DNA from: Novosphingobium sp. SG919
GTDB taxonomy: Bacteria > Pseudomonadota > Alphaproteobacteria > Sphingomonadales > Sphingomonadaceae
Assembly: GCF_012932495.1 (NCBI RefSeq)
Contig: NZ_JABCNG010000001.1
Span: forward strand, 1,612,001-1,676,000
Direction of reading: 5' to 3'
DNA length: 64,000 nt
The translations under genes were made by a program, and so were the position numbers. The notes under the pieces were generated by a model. The model saw only the letters and a program-made list of their open reading frames with translations, had not been told where the DNA came from and ran no database searches. Position 1 is the first letter of the stretch. Each line of letters opens with the position of its first letter. Shown here piece after piece: positions 52,210 to 60,740 of this stretch.

Positions 52210-53019
52210 TTAACCGTCTGCGACGCGATAGGAAAGCGCTTGAAATGCGGATGGCGCATCCCGCCACAACGTCACTTGCGCACCGGTCACGATTGCCCAG
52301 ATCCGCCCATCGCCAGCCCGGCTTGCAGAATCGGTGGCAGAAGGTCTTTCTAAGCCATTGGGGTGACTGTGAAAATAGCCCAATATCGCGGGCCCTCCGG
52401 CGCGCGCCGTGCGGTGCGCGGCGATCAGCGCCAAGGGATCGATCTCGAAATGATGCAACGGATCTGGTGCCACATTGGTGCATTCCTGCGCCAGGCCGAT
52501 GTGCAGGCCGGTGCCCAGCAAGAGGCCGCACGCCTCGCGTGGGTGGGCCTGCGCCGCCGCGGCGAGCATCGTCGCGTGGGCGGCGGGCGAAAGGGTGATG
52601 TCAGGCGTTGCGCTGGCGCCCTTCGACAGGCTCAGGGCGAACGGAGGTTGGGACGCAGAAGAGGCAGACGGTTTCCCATCACTCCCACCCTCTCCGTTCG
52701 GGCTGAGCTTGTCGAAGCCCCCTCGCGCGCCGGCGCCAGCTTGCCGATTGCGCGCCAAGACCGTCAATCGATCCCAATCCCCATCGATCAAGGCCTGCTT
52801 TTTCGCCCGAGACCAGCCCTTGATTCGCAATTCGGCCGAAAGCGCTTCCTCCCGCGTGGCAAAGTCCTGCTGCCACACCAGCCGAACCGGACGGCGTTTG
52901 GCGGTAAAGCCGCCGAGCTGACCACTTTCGTGCTGCGCCATCCGCCGGGTCAGGTCATCGGTGTGCCCCGCATAAAACGATCCATCGGCGCAGCGCAGAA
53001 GGTAGGCATGGAAGGCCAT
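52210..53019 (-). CDS. GIY-YIG nuclease fused to JAB/MPN metalloprotease-like domain
   Basis: A single 269-residue frame holds two unrelated domains. Residues 1-90 are a UPF0213-like GIY-YIG nuclease domain (HAYLLRCADGSFYAGHTDDL, then ELRIKGWSRAKKQALI). Residues about 140-269 are a JAB/MPN domain with the zinc motif HSHPNGLERPSATD and a Glu in HPREACGLLLG, as in Mov34-type isopeptidases. The 40-residue joint (about 95-135) is the translation of a REP doublet, including FALSLSKG. No ATG, GTG or TTG is available where the JAB domain begins, so either the two are truly fused or the JAB part is now poorly expressed. Confidence 0.75.
   Translation of the reverse strand: MAFHAYLLRCADGSFYAGHTDDLTRRMAQHESGQLGGFTAKRRPVRLVWQQDFATREEALSAELRIKGWSRAKKQALIDGDWDRLTVLARNRQAGAGARGGFDKLSPNGEGGSDGKPSASSASQPPFALSLSKGASATPDITLSPAAHATMLAAAAQAHPREACGLLLGTGLHIGLAQECTNVAPDPLHHFEIDPLALIAAHRTARAGGPAILGYFHSHPNGLERPSATDSASRAGDGRIWAIVTGAQVTLWRDAPSAFQALSYRVADG
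52621..52717. repeat. REP doublet inside the GIY-YIG/JAB gene
   Basis: Two 24-bp copies face each other: 52621-52644 (CTTCGACAGGCTCAGGGCGA, then ACGG) and the complement of 52694-52717, differing at three positions. The spacer is 49 bp. This is a typical inverted REP pair, a class of sequence normally found between genes and moved by RAYT transposases. Confidence 0.85.
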
Positions 53020-53077
53020 CGGCCAGGCAATACACCCCCTTGTCGGGCGCCGCAATCGTTCCCATATCGGCCTTCCA

Positions 53078-54022
53078 ATGGGGGGAACCGACGACATTCT
53101 GACTGGCACGATCGCCGCGCCCGGCCGCCTCGACAAGGCACTGGCCGACGCCAGCGGGCTTTCGCGCGAGCGGGTCAAGGCGCTGCTCGAAGAGGGGCGC
53201 GTGACGCTCGATGGTCAGGGCGTGCGCCAGGCCTCGCTCAAGGTTGCGGCCGGCGCCGCGTTTGCCGTGCAGGTTCCGGCGGCCGTTCCGGCCGAGGCCG
53301 TGGCGCAGGACATTCCGCTGTCGGTGACGTATGAAGACGATGCGCTGATCGTGGTGGACAAGCCGGCCGGCCTGGTGGTGCACCCGGCGGCGGGCAATCT
53401 CGATGGTACGCTGGTCAATGCCTTGCTGCACCATTGCCGCGGCCAGCTTTCCGGCATCGGCGGGGTGGCACGGCCGGGCATCGTGCACCGGATCGACAAG
53501 GATACCTCGGGCCTCTTGGTCGTGGCCAAGAGCGATGCCGCGCACGAAGGGCTGGCGCGCCAGTTTGCCGACCATTCGATCATCCGGGCCTACAAGGCGG
53601 TTACGGTGGGGCAGCCGATCCCGGCCGCCGGCACGATTACCGGCGCCATCGCCCGGTCGGTGCATGACCGCAAGAAGATGGCGCTGGTGGCCGATGGGCG
53701 GGGCAAGCACGCCGTCACCCACTATCGCACGCTCGCGCGCCTCGATGGTGCGGCCCTTGTGGAATGTCGATTGGAAACAGGCAGAACCCACCAGGTGCGC
53801 GTTCACCTTGCATCAATCGGGCATTCGCTATTGGGTGATCCTGTCTATGGACGCGCGCCCGCCAAAATTCGCCCTATCCTCGCCCGGATCGGCTTTGCCC
53901 GACAGGCGCTGCATGCGGCAGAATTGGGTTTCATTCACCCGATCAGCGGCGAAGCGCTCCATTTCACCAGTTCGACGCCCGTCGATATGACGGAACTGAT
54001 TGTCGAACTGGGCGGTTCTTGA
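53078..54022 (+). CDS. rluD: RluD-type 23S rRNA pseudouridine synthase
   Basis: This 314-residue enzyme has an N-terminal S4 RNA-binding domain (RLDKALADASGLSRERVKAL) and the RluA-family catalytic domain with VDKPAGLVVHPAAGN, the catalytic Asp140 in HRIDKDTSGLLVVAK and RLETGRTHQVRVHLA. RluD modifies helix 69 of 23S rRNA; RluC or another S4-carrying paralogue cannot be fully excluded by eye. The ATG at 53078 is divergent from the GIY-YIG/JAB gene with 58 bases between. rpoH follows after 115 bases. Confidence 0.88.
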   Translation: MGGTDDILTGTIAAPGRLDKALADASGLSRERVKALLEEGRVTLDGQGVRQASLKVAAGAAFAVQVPAAVPAEAVAQDIPLSVTYEDDALIVVDKPAGLVVHPAAGNLDGTLVNALLHHCRGQLSGIGGVARPGIVHRIDKDTSGLLVVAKSDAAHEGLARQFADHSIIRAYKAVTVGQPIPAAGTITGAIARSVHDRKKMALVADGRGKHAVTHYRTLARLDGAALVECRLETGRTHQVRVHLASIGHSLLGDPVYGRAPAKIRPILARIGFARQALHAAELGFIHPISGEALHFTSSTPVDMTELIVELGGS

Positions 54023-54137
54023 GTTCGATCATGGTATAAATCGATTACTGTGTATCAAAAGGATGTGTGGCCCCACCGGGGAATGCTCGCTAGAGGTTCT
54101 CCATCGGGGAACTGACGCGACGAAAGGATGTGTTCAG

Positions 54138-55052
54138 GTGAGCAACAAGACAGCAGTGGCCAAAGCCCCCGCGACCGTTCCGGCCCTGGGCGGGGAAGCC
54201 AGCCTCAACCGCTATCTCTCTGAGATTCGTAAGTTTCCGGTGCTGACGGCTGAGCAGGAATACATGCTCGCCAAGCGCTACCAGGAACATGCCGATCCCG
54301 AAGCCGCCGCCCAGCTGGTGACGAGCCACCTGCGACTCGTGGCCAAGATCGCCATGGGTTATCGCGGCTATGGCCTGCCCGTGTCCGAGCTGATTTCCGA
54401 AGGGAACATCGGCCTGATGCAGGGCGTCAAGAAGTTCGAGCCCGATCGTGGCTTCCGCCTGGCTACCTATGCCATGTGGTGGATCAAGGCCTCGATGCAG
54501 GAATTCATCCTGCGCTCGTGGAGCCTGGTCAAGATGGGCACCACCGCGGCGCAGAAGAAGCTGTTCTTCAACCTGCGGCGCATGAAGAAGAACCTCGAGG
54601 CATTCGAGGATACCGATCTTTCGCCTGAAGACGTCCGCAAGATCGCAACCGACCTCGGCGTTCCCGAGCAGGAAGTGATCAACATGAACCGGCGCATGAT
54701 CATGGGTGGCGATGCCAGCCTGAACGTGCCGCTGCGCGAAGACGGCGAAGGCACCTGGCAGGATTGGCTGGCCGACGATCGTCCGCTGCAGGACGAAACC
54801 GTGGCCGACGCCGAGGAAGCCCATTTCCGCCACGACATGCTGGTGGAAGCCATGGGCAGCCTCAACGAGCGTGAGCGCCATATCCTGACCGACCGCCGCC
54901 TGGTGGACGATCCCAAGACCCTGGAAGAACTGAGCCAGGTCTACAACGTCAGCCGCGAACGCGTGCGCCAGATCGAAGTGCGCGCCTTTGAAAAGCTGCA
55001 AAAGGCGATGCAGCGCATCGCCGGTGAACGGCATCTGCTGCCGGCGGGTTGA
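54138..55052 (+). CDS. rpoH: RNA polymerase sigma-32 factor
   Basis: This 304-residue protein is the heat-shock sigma factor. Region 2 shows LVTSHLRLVAKIAMGYRGYG and FRLATYAMWWIKASMQEFIL; the RpoH box occurs as QKKLFFNLRRMKK; region 4 has LEELSQVYNVSRERVRQIEV. GTG at 54138 is the start, with AAAGGA nine bases upstream. The 115-base leader contains GTTCTCC (54096) pairing with GGGGAAC (54106), and CCCC-rich segments, so translation may be structure-controlled, as is known for rpoH in other bacteria. A clean terminator follows. Confidence 0.95.
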   Translation: MSNKTAVAKAPATVPALGGEASLNRYLSEIRKFPVLTAEQEYMLAKRYQEHADPEAAAQLVTSHLRLVAKIAMGYRGYGLPVSELISEGNIGLMQGVKKFEPDRGFRLATYAMWWIKASMQEFILRSWSLVKMGTTAAQKKLFFNLRRMKKNLEAFEDTDLSPEDVRKIATDLGVPEQEVINMNRRMIMGGDASLNVPLREDGEGTWQDWLADDRPLQDETVADAEEAHFRHDMLVEAMGSLNERERHILTDRRLVDDPKTLEELSQVYNVSRERVRQIEVRAFEKLQKAMQRIAGERHLLPAG

Positions 55053-55075
55053 GTTCTTTACCTTGAAAGCAAAAG

Positions 55076-55107
55076 CCCGGTTATCCAGCAGGATAGCCGG
55101 GTTTTTT
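55076..55107 (+). terminator. Rho-independent terminator of rpoH
   Basis: CCCGGTTATCC (55076-55086, approximately) pairs with GGATAGCCGGG around AGCA, with one G-U pair, and TTTTTT ends at 55107. Confidence 0.93.
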
Positions 55108-55169
55108 GTTTGATGTTTCAAGAAGCGGGACCCTGGACGTGATCCGGGGGCCCACGCAACGCTTACCCC

Positions 55170-58100
55170 TCAATGAAAATCCCGCGAGCGCGGCAACACC
55201 CGCACTTGGCGCGGATGGCGGGCCATGGCCGGATCGGGCGTGGGCGCCGCGCCATCCTCGTGCAGCTGCGCCAGGGCCTCGCTGGCATCGTGTACCAGCG
55301 CGGCCATCAAGTGCACCACGCCTTCCTTGCTGCGCTGCACTTCGCCTTCGATCACCATGAGCCGCGCAGCCATGACCTGGCGCCGCTGTTTCTCGAAATC
55401 GCGCGCCCACAGCAGCGCATTGACCACGGCGGTCTCGTCTTCCAGCGTGATGAAAATCGCATTGCCCTTGCCCGGCCGCTGGCGCACCAGCACCACGCCG
55501 GCCACGCGCACTTTCTGCCCATCCTTGCCGGCATTGACCTGCGCGCACGATAGCACCCCCTGCGCCGCTAAACGCGCGCGCAGGAATTGCATGGGGTGGC
55601 CTCTGAGCGAAAGCCGCTGGGTCTGGTAATCGGCCACCACTTCCTCCGCCAGCGGCATGGCAGGCAGGGCGGCATCGGGCTCTGCCGCCAGTTCCGGCGC
55701 ATCGAGCGCAGCGAACAGCGGCAATTGCCGGGGCGGCACGCGGCGCACGTCCCATCCCGCCTGGCGCCGGGAGCGGCCCAGCGATCCCATGGCATCGGCA
55801 TCGGCGAGCAGAGCCAGCGCGCGCGAGGGCAGTTCCGCCCGCCGCGCCAGGTCTTCGGGAGAGGTGAAAGGCCCATCGATCCGCGCCCGTACGATGGAAG
55901 CGGCCCATTCTTCATGGAACCCGTCGATCAGGCGCAGGCCCAGGCGCAGCACGCGCTCTTCATCCAGCGTGCAATCCCACCAGCTGGCATTCACATCGGC
56001 GCCATGCACGTGCACGCCATGTTCACGCGCATCGCGCACCAATTGCGCCGGGGCATAGAAACCCATGGGCTGGCTATTGAGCAGGGCGCAGGCAAACACG
56101 CCGGGATAATGGCATTTCAGCCATGACGAGACATAGGCCAGCCAGCCGAACGCCTGCGCATGGCTTTCGGGAAAGCCATATTCGCCAAAACCCTTGATCT
56201 GTTCGAAGCAACGCTCGGCAAAGTCTTCCGGATAGCCGTTTTTCACCATGCCACCGATGAACTTCTCCTGATAGTTGGTGACAGTGCCGTGGTTGCGGAA
56301 CGTGGCCATGGCGCGGCGCAGGCCATCGGCCTCTGGTGGGGAAAAACCGGCGGCCACGATGGCCAGTTTCATTGCCTGCTCCTGGAACAGCGGCACGCCC
56401 AGGGTCTTTTCCAGCACGCTTTTCAATTGGCCTTCAGGGCCAGGGAAAACCACCGCCTCTTCGCCATTGCGGCGGCGGAGGTAGGGGTGGACCATGCCGC
56501 CCTGGATCGGGCCGGGCCGCACGATCGCCACCTGGATCACCAGGTCATAGAGCTCGCGCGGCTTCATGCGCGGCAGCATGGCCATCTGCGCGCGGCTTTC
56601 CACCTGGAACGTGCCTACGCTGTCGCCCTTGCACAGCATGTCGAACGTCGCCTTGTCCTTGCGCGGCACGGTGGCCAGCGAGAAACGGCCCAACTTCAGC
56701 CGCTCCATCAGGTCGAAGCTCTTGCGGATGCAGGTGAGCATGCCGAGCGCCAGCACGTCCACTTTCATCAGTTGGAGCGTGTCGATGTCGTCCTTGTCCC
56801 ATTCGATGAACGTGCGATCGGGCATGGCGGCGTTGTGGATCGGCACCAGTTCGTCCAGCCGGCTTTCGCACAGCACGAACCCGCCGACATGCTGCGACAA
56901 GTGGCGCGGAAAGGTCAGCAGCCGGTCGACCATCTCGCGCAGCCGCGCGATCTCGCGGTTCTCAGGATCGAACCCGGCCTGCGACAGGCGCTCCTCGGGC
57001 AGCGAGCCGCGCCCCCAACTGCCCCAGACCGTGCCGGAAAGCCGCGCCGTCACGTCTTCGGAAAGGCCCAGCGCCTTGCCCACGTCGCGGATCGCGCTGC
57101 GCTGGCGATAGTGGATCACCGTCGCCACGATCCCGGCGCGCGCCCGGCCATAGCGGCGATAGATGTATTGCATCACTTCCTCGCGCCGCTGATGCTCGAA
57201 ATCCACGTCGATATCGGGCGGTTCATGGCGCTCTTCCGACAGGAAGCGGGAGAACAGCAGGCGTTCCTGCACCGGATCGATCGGGGTGATGCCCAGCAGG
57301 TAGCAGACCAGCGAATTGGCGGCCGAGCCGCGCCCCTGGCACAGGATCGGCGGGGAAAGGCTGCGGGCATAGTGCACCACATCGTGCACGGTGAGGAAGT
57401 AATAGGCGTAATTTTTCAGTTTGATGAGGCGGAACTCCTCATCCAGAATCTTACGATAGCCCTCGGGCAGGCCAGCGGGAAACTGGCGGCCCGCGCTTTC
57501 CAGCACCAGGTGCTCCAGCCAGCCCTGCGGGGTCCAGCCGGGCGGGACGGGCTCGTGCGGATACTCGTACTCGATCTGGTCGAGTGTGAAAGTGATGCAA
57601 TCCAGCCAATCTTGCCCCGCCATCAGCGCCTGCGGGCACAGGGCAAACAGGCGCGCCATTTCGGCCGGCGGCTTGATATGCCGCTCGCCATTGGCGGCCA
57701 GGCGGCGCCCGGCGGCGCGCACCGTGGTGCCAAGGCGCGTGGCGGTCAGCACGTCGTGCAGGGGGCGGTCTGCGGGCACGGCGTAAAGCGGGTCGTTGCT
57801 GGCAATCAGCGGCACCCCGGTTTCCTGCGCCAGGGCCATGCGCCGGGCCAGTTCGCGTCCGTCGCGCCCGGCGCGGGGCATCGTGGCGGCCAGCCACAGA
57901 TGCGGCGTTGCCGCGCGCAGCCGCTCCAGCAGATCGGCGCTGCCGTCCATGGCAATCAGGGCCAGGCCCTGCGCATGGTCCAGCAGATCGGGCAACGTGA
58001 GGTGGCAATCGCCTTTTTCCACGCGGCGATTGCCCAGCGTAAGCAGGCGGGTCAGCCGCCCCCAGGCCGCGCGCGTGGTGGGATAGGCGGCAATATCGGG

Positions 58101-58346
58101 CGTGCCATCGGCAAAGCACAGCCGGGCGCCCACTTTCAGGGCAAAGCCGTTCGCCCGCCCGCCCACCTTCCGCCAGGCGGCATGGGCGCGCACCACGCCG
58201 GCCACGCTGTTCCTGTCGGCAATGCCGATGCCTTTCAGGCCCAGGGCATGGGCGCGCGCGACCATTTCGGCCGGATGCGCCGCGCCGCGCAGGAAGCTGA
58301 AATTGGTGGCCGCCACCGGTTCGGCAAAGAACGGCGTGTCGCTCAT
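55170..58346 (-). CDS. dnaE2: Error-prone DNA polymerase III alpha subunit DnaE2
   Basis: This 1058-residue C-family polymerase is the DnaE2/ImuC translesion enzyme. The PHP domain (NFSFLRGAAHPAEMVARA, IADRNSVAGVVRAH) is followed by the catalytic PPDIDVDFEHQRREEV and KVDVLALGMLTCI aspartates, a helix-hairpin-helix part (ADADAMGSLGR) and a C-terminal OB fold (VRVAGVVLVRQRPGKG). It is shorter than the replicative DnaE and its gene overlaps imuB (ATGA), the diagnostic context. It copies over damaged DNA and causes most damage-induced mutation in bacteria lacking Pol V. Confidence 0.96.
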   Translation of the reverse strand: MSDTPFFAEPVAATNFSFLRGAAHPAEMVARAHALGLKGIGIADRNSVAGVVRAHAAWRKVGGRANGFALKVGARLCFADGTPDIAAYPTTRAAWGRLTRLLTLGNRRVEKGDCHLTLPDLLDHAQGLALIAMDGSADLLERLRAATPHLWLAATMPRAGRDGRELARRMALAQETGVPLIASNDPLYAVPADRPLHDVLTATRLGTTVRAAGRRLAANGERHIKPPAEMARLFALCPQALMAGQDWLDCITFTLDQIEYEYPHEPVPPGWTPQGWLEHLVLESAGRQFPAGLPEGYRKILDEEFRLIKLKNYAYYFLTVHDVVHYARSLSPPILCQGRGSAANSLVCYLLGITPIDPVQERLLFSRFLSEERHEPPDIDVDFEHQRREEVMQYIYRRYGRARAGIVATVIHYRQRSAIRDVGKALGLSEDVTARLSGTVWGSWGRGSLPEERLSQAGFDPENREIARLREMVDRLLTFPRHLSQHVGGFVLCESRLDELVPIHNAAMPDRTFIEWDKDDIDTLQLMKVDVLALGMLTCIRKSFDLMERLKLGRFSLATVPRKDKATFDMLCKGDSVGTFQVESRAQMAMLPRMKPRELYDLVIQVAIVRPGPIQGGMVHPYLRRRNGEEAVVFPGPEGQLKSVLEKTLGVPLFQEQAMKLAIVAAGFSPPEADGLRRAMATFRNHGTVTNYQEKFIGGMVKNGYPEDFAERCFEQIKGFGEYGFPESHAQAFGWLAYVSSWLKCHYPGVFACALLNSQPMGFYAPAQLVRDAREHGVHVHGADVNASWWDCTLDEERVLRLGLRLIDGFHEEWAASIVRARIDGPFTSPEDLARRAELPSRALALLADADAMGSLGRSRRQAGWDVRRVPPRQLPLFAALDAPELAAEPDAALPAMPLAEEVVADYQTQRLSLRGHPMQFLRARLAAQGVLSCAQVNAGKDGQKVRVAGVVLVRQRPGKGNAIFITLEDETAVVNALLWARDFEKQRRQVMAARLMVIEGEVQRSKEGVVHLMAALVHDASEALAQLHEDGAAPTPDPAMARHPRQVRVLPRSRDFH

Positions 58347-59950
58347 GGAAACAGCCCATGGACATACCAGGACGGCGCGTTTTCCATGCCGTCATAAAGC
58401 CCGCGCCGAAACACCCACAGACGGCGGCCGCGCGCATCCTCGATCCGGTAGTAATCGCGCGTGGTGCGGGTGGCGCCTTCGCCCATGTGGCCGCCGCGCT
58501 GGCGCCACCATTCGGGTGCAATGCGTTCCGGCCCTTCGGCGTGGATCACTTCATGCACTGCGCCGCGCCAGCGCAGGCGCAGCGGCGGGCCATCGGGCAC
58601 CCCGGCAATCACTTCGATCCCCTGCGGCGGATCGAACAGCAGCAGGGGGCGTGGCATGGCCGGAAGATGAAATGAAACGGAGCTGTTCAATTCTGCGGCA
58701 GGCAGGCTGACTTGTGCAGCTTCGGGCATGTGCCGGTCGGCCGGGGCCAGACGCAAGACGGCATCCTGGCCCAGGCGCACGCCCAGCCGGTCGATCAGCG
58801 CCTGCAGGCTGTCTTGCGTTTCCTCGCTCTGGTCCAGCCCGGTCTGCCGCGCGTCCAGCGGATCGGCCCGCTTGACCGACAGCGTGATGGCATCGAAGCC
58901 AAAGCCGGGATCGATCGGGTCGGCCAGGCTGTCGATCCGCTCGCGCAATAGGCGCACCACCAGCGGTGGATCGCGCGTGGGCTGGCCGGTTTCCACCAGC
59001 AGGCGCCGCCGCGCGCCATCGCTGCGATGCAGAGTCAGGGCAAAATGGCGCCCGCCCAGGCGGCGCTGCTCCATCTGCGCGGCCACCTGGCGCAACAGAT
59101 CCTCGGCCACTTCCAGCACGTCGTCAGTGCGGGCGATGGGTTCGGCAAAGCGCGCTTCGGCCCGGATCGGGGCCTGCACCGGCTGCGGCGCCAACGGCGC
59201 AGCCACATCGCCCATCACCTGGCGCAGGCGCAGCACCAGCCCTTCGCCAAAGCGGGCAGCGAGTGTTGGCGCCGGGCGCGTGACCAGGTCACCCAGCCGC
59301 TTGAGCCCGGCGCGGCGCAAGGCGGTGGTGGCGGCCTCGCCCAGGTCCAGCGCGGAGACGGGCAGGGCGGCCACGTCTTCGGCGCGGCGCTGGGCCGGGG
59401 TGCCATGGCGGGCGAGGGCACGCGCTGCCGCCGGATTGCCGGCCAGCGCATGGATTGTGGAAAGGCCTGTAATTTCAGTTGCCTTTGCCACCATCTTCGC
59501 TTCCGATCCGAAGAAATGCGCGCAGCCGCTGATATCGAGCAGCAGGCCATCGGGCGGATCGGGCGTGACGCTGGGGGTCAGCGCGTGCATTGCCTTGGCC
59601 AGGTGCGTCAGCAGCGCAGCATCAGCGGCCGGATCATGGGGCAGGGTGGCCAGATCGGGACAGCGGGCGCGGGCATCGGCCAGGGTCATACCCGGCGCCA
59701 GGCCATGGCGGGCGGCATCGCGCTCCACCGCCATCAGCCGCAACGCCTGCCCGTTGCGCGCCACCAAGGCCAGCGGTGCGCCTTCGGGCAGCGGGTCTGT
59801 TGCTGTGGCTCTAACCCGTTCGCCCCTAACCCGTTCGCAGGGCAGCCATGGGAAGTACAGCGCCAGATGGCGCCGTCCTTGCGTTTTCGTTCCGGTTGGG
59901 GGTGCCGCCAAGGGACCCGGTGGTGTCCCGGAAACCGCCATGTTGTTCAT
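58343..59950 (-). CDS. imuB: Y-family polymerase-like protein ImuB
   Basis: This 535-residue protein is ImuB, a catalytically inactive Y-family polymerase relative that links the beta clamp to ImuA and DnaE2. The N-terminal RRHLALYFPWLPCERVR is typical, and LAPGMTLADARARCPDL, DGLLLDISGCAHFFGSE and the helix-hairpin-helix RRAGLKRLGDLVTRP follow. The acidic active-site pair of true polymerases is not conserved at these places. The ATG at 59950 (or 59941) means a long overlap of about 125 bases with imuA. The stop overlaps dnaE2. Confidence 0.93.
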   Translation of the reverse strand: MNNMAVSGTPPGPLAAPPTGTKTQGRRHLALYFPWLPCERVRGERVRATATDPLPEGAPLALVARNGQALRLMAVERDAARHGLAPGMTLADARARCPDLATLPHDPAADAALLTHLAKAMHALTPSVTPDPPDGLLLDISGCAHFFGSEAKMVAKATEITGLSTIHALAGNPAAARALARHGTPAQRRAEDVAALPVSALDLGEAATTALRRAGLKRLGDLVTRPAPTLAARFGEGLVLRLRQVMGDVAAPLAPQPVQAPIRAEARFAEPIARTDDVLEVAEDLLRQVAAQMEQRRLGGRHFALTLHRSDGARRRLLVETGQPTRDPPLVVRLLRERIDSLADPIDPGFGFDAITLSVKRADPLDARQTGLDQSEETQDSLQALIDRLGVRLGQDAVLRLAPADRHMPEAAQVSLPAAELNSSVSFHLPAMPRPLLLFDPPQGIEVIAGVPDGPPLRLRWRGAVHEVIHAEGPERIAPEWWRQRGGHMGEGATRTTRDYYRIEDARGRRLWVFRRGLYDGMENAPSWYVHGLFP

Positions 59951-60581
59951 CCCATTGCAAATGCCACGTCTGCCCCGCTGGCCCACCCCGCCAGCGCAGC
60001 GCCTCAACCGCGATCATCGGCAGGCCGGGCGGGCGCACTTGCGCGCCGGGTGGCGCCTCCAGCGGCAGGGATGGCGCGCTTGCCACTTGCCAGCGGGTGT
60101 GCGCCGCACTGGGCTGCGGCCTAGCCGCATGGCGCAGCAAGACCAACGGCGTCTGCGTGCGTTCGGCGGCCAGCACGAAGCGGCGGCTGGCGGTCAGGTC
60201 ATAGCCCTTGAGCGGCCCTTCGCTTTCCAGCAGGACCAGCGCCAGGCCGGGGCAACGCGCCCCTTCCAGCCCGGCGCGCAGCAGGGCCGCGGCATCGCGC
60301 GCTTCCACCAGCAGCAGCCGCGCGGGATCGATACCCAACCGCGCCAGCCCTTCGCCATAAAGCCCCAGCCCTTGGCGCAAGGCCCCGCGCACCACCAGCA
60401 CCGCGCCTTGGCGATTCGCCGTGCCCAATCCCAGGGCAAAGGCCAGCCCCGCCGCGCGATCATCGCCTTCCCCATGCACTTCATGCACTTGCCCCGCCGC
60501 CAGCACCGGCATCGGCCGGCGCAAGGCCGGCCTCAGACGCCAGGTGGGCGAAGAGAGGATTGGGGCGGAAGGCGTTTCCAT
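59826..60581 (-). CDS. imuA: ImuA, RecA-like SOS mutagenesis protein
   Basis: This 251-residue protein is ImuA, a distant RecA relative of the mutasome. VHEVHGEGDDRAAGLAFALG, VLVVRGALRQGLGLYGEGL and PLKGYDLTASRRFVLAAER are characteristic of the alphaproteobacterial ImuA/SulA-like group. A LexA box and a good promoter lie directly upstream of the ATG at 60581, with the predicted transcript start at or next to that A, so the mRNA may be leaderless. A longer in-frame start at 60599 would place the LexA box inside the coding sequence and is rejected. Confidence 0.9.
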   Translation of the reverse strand: METPSAPILSSPTWRLRPALRRPMPVLAAGQVHEVHGEGDDRAAGLAFALGLGTANRQGAVLVVRGALRQGLGLYGEGLARLGIDPARLLLVEARDAAALLRAGLEGARCPGLALVLLESEGPLKGYDLTASRRFVLAAERTQTPLVLLRHAARPQPSAAHTRWQVASAPSLPLEAPPGAQVRPPGLPMIAVEALRWRGGPAGQTWHLQWDEQHGGFRDTTGSLGGTPNRNENARTAPSGAVLPMAALRTG

Positions 60582-60616
60582 GTTCCTATTATGTTCCATT
60601 TTGCCTGCCCTGTCGA
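60582..60616 (-). promoter_or_regulatory. LexA-controlled promoter of imuA-imuB-dnaE2
   Basis: GTTC-CTATTAT-GTTC (60582-60596) is the alphaproteobacterial LexA box GTTC-N7-GTTC. On the minus strand, TCGACA (60611-60616) and CATAAT (60588-60593) are separated by exactly 17 bases and match -35 and -10 elements at five of six positions each. The -10 lies within the box, so LexA would block polymerase. Confidence 0.85.
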
Positions 60617-60686
60617 GGCTGGCCGTTGGAACAGGTGGGGACAGCAGGATGCCTTGCCGCCCATGGCGCCGGCCAGGATCACGCAA

Positions 60687-60722
60687 AAAAGGCCGCACGA
60701 CCATCTGGTTGTGCGGCCTTTT
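60687..60722 (-). terminator. Rho-independent terminator of mmsA
   Basis: AAAAGGCCGCACGACC (60687-60702) pairs with GGTTGTGCGGCCTTTT (60707-60722) over 16 positions with one G-U pair. On the minus strand it is followed by TTTTTT (60685-60690), so it ends the mmsA transcript. Confidence 0.9.
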
Positions 60723-60740
60723 GTCACATGGGAGAACGGC

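Noticed and set aside
54018..54045. Sigma-70 or sigma-32 promoter before rpoH (TTGAGT and TATAAA)
   Set aside because: The two elements are only ten bases apart, too close for either sigma factor.
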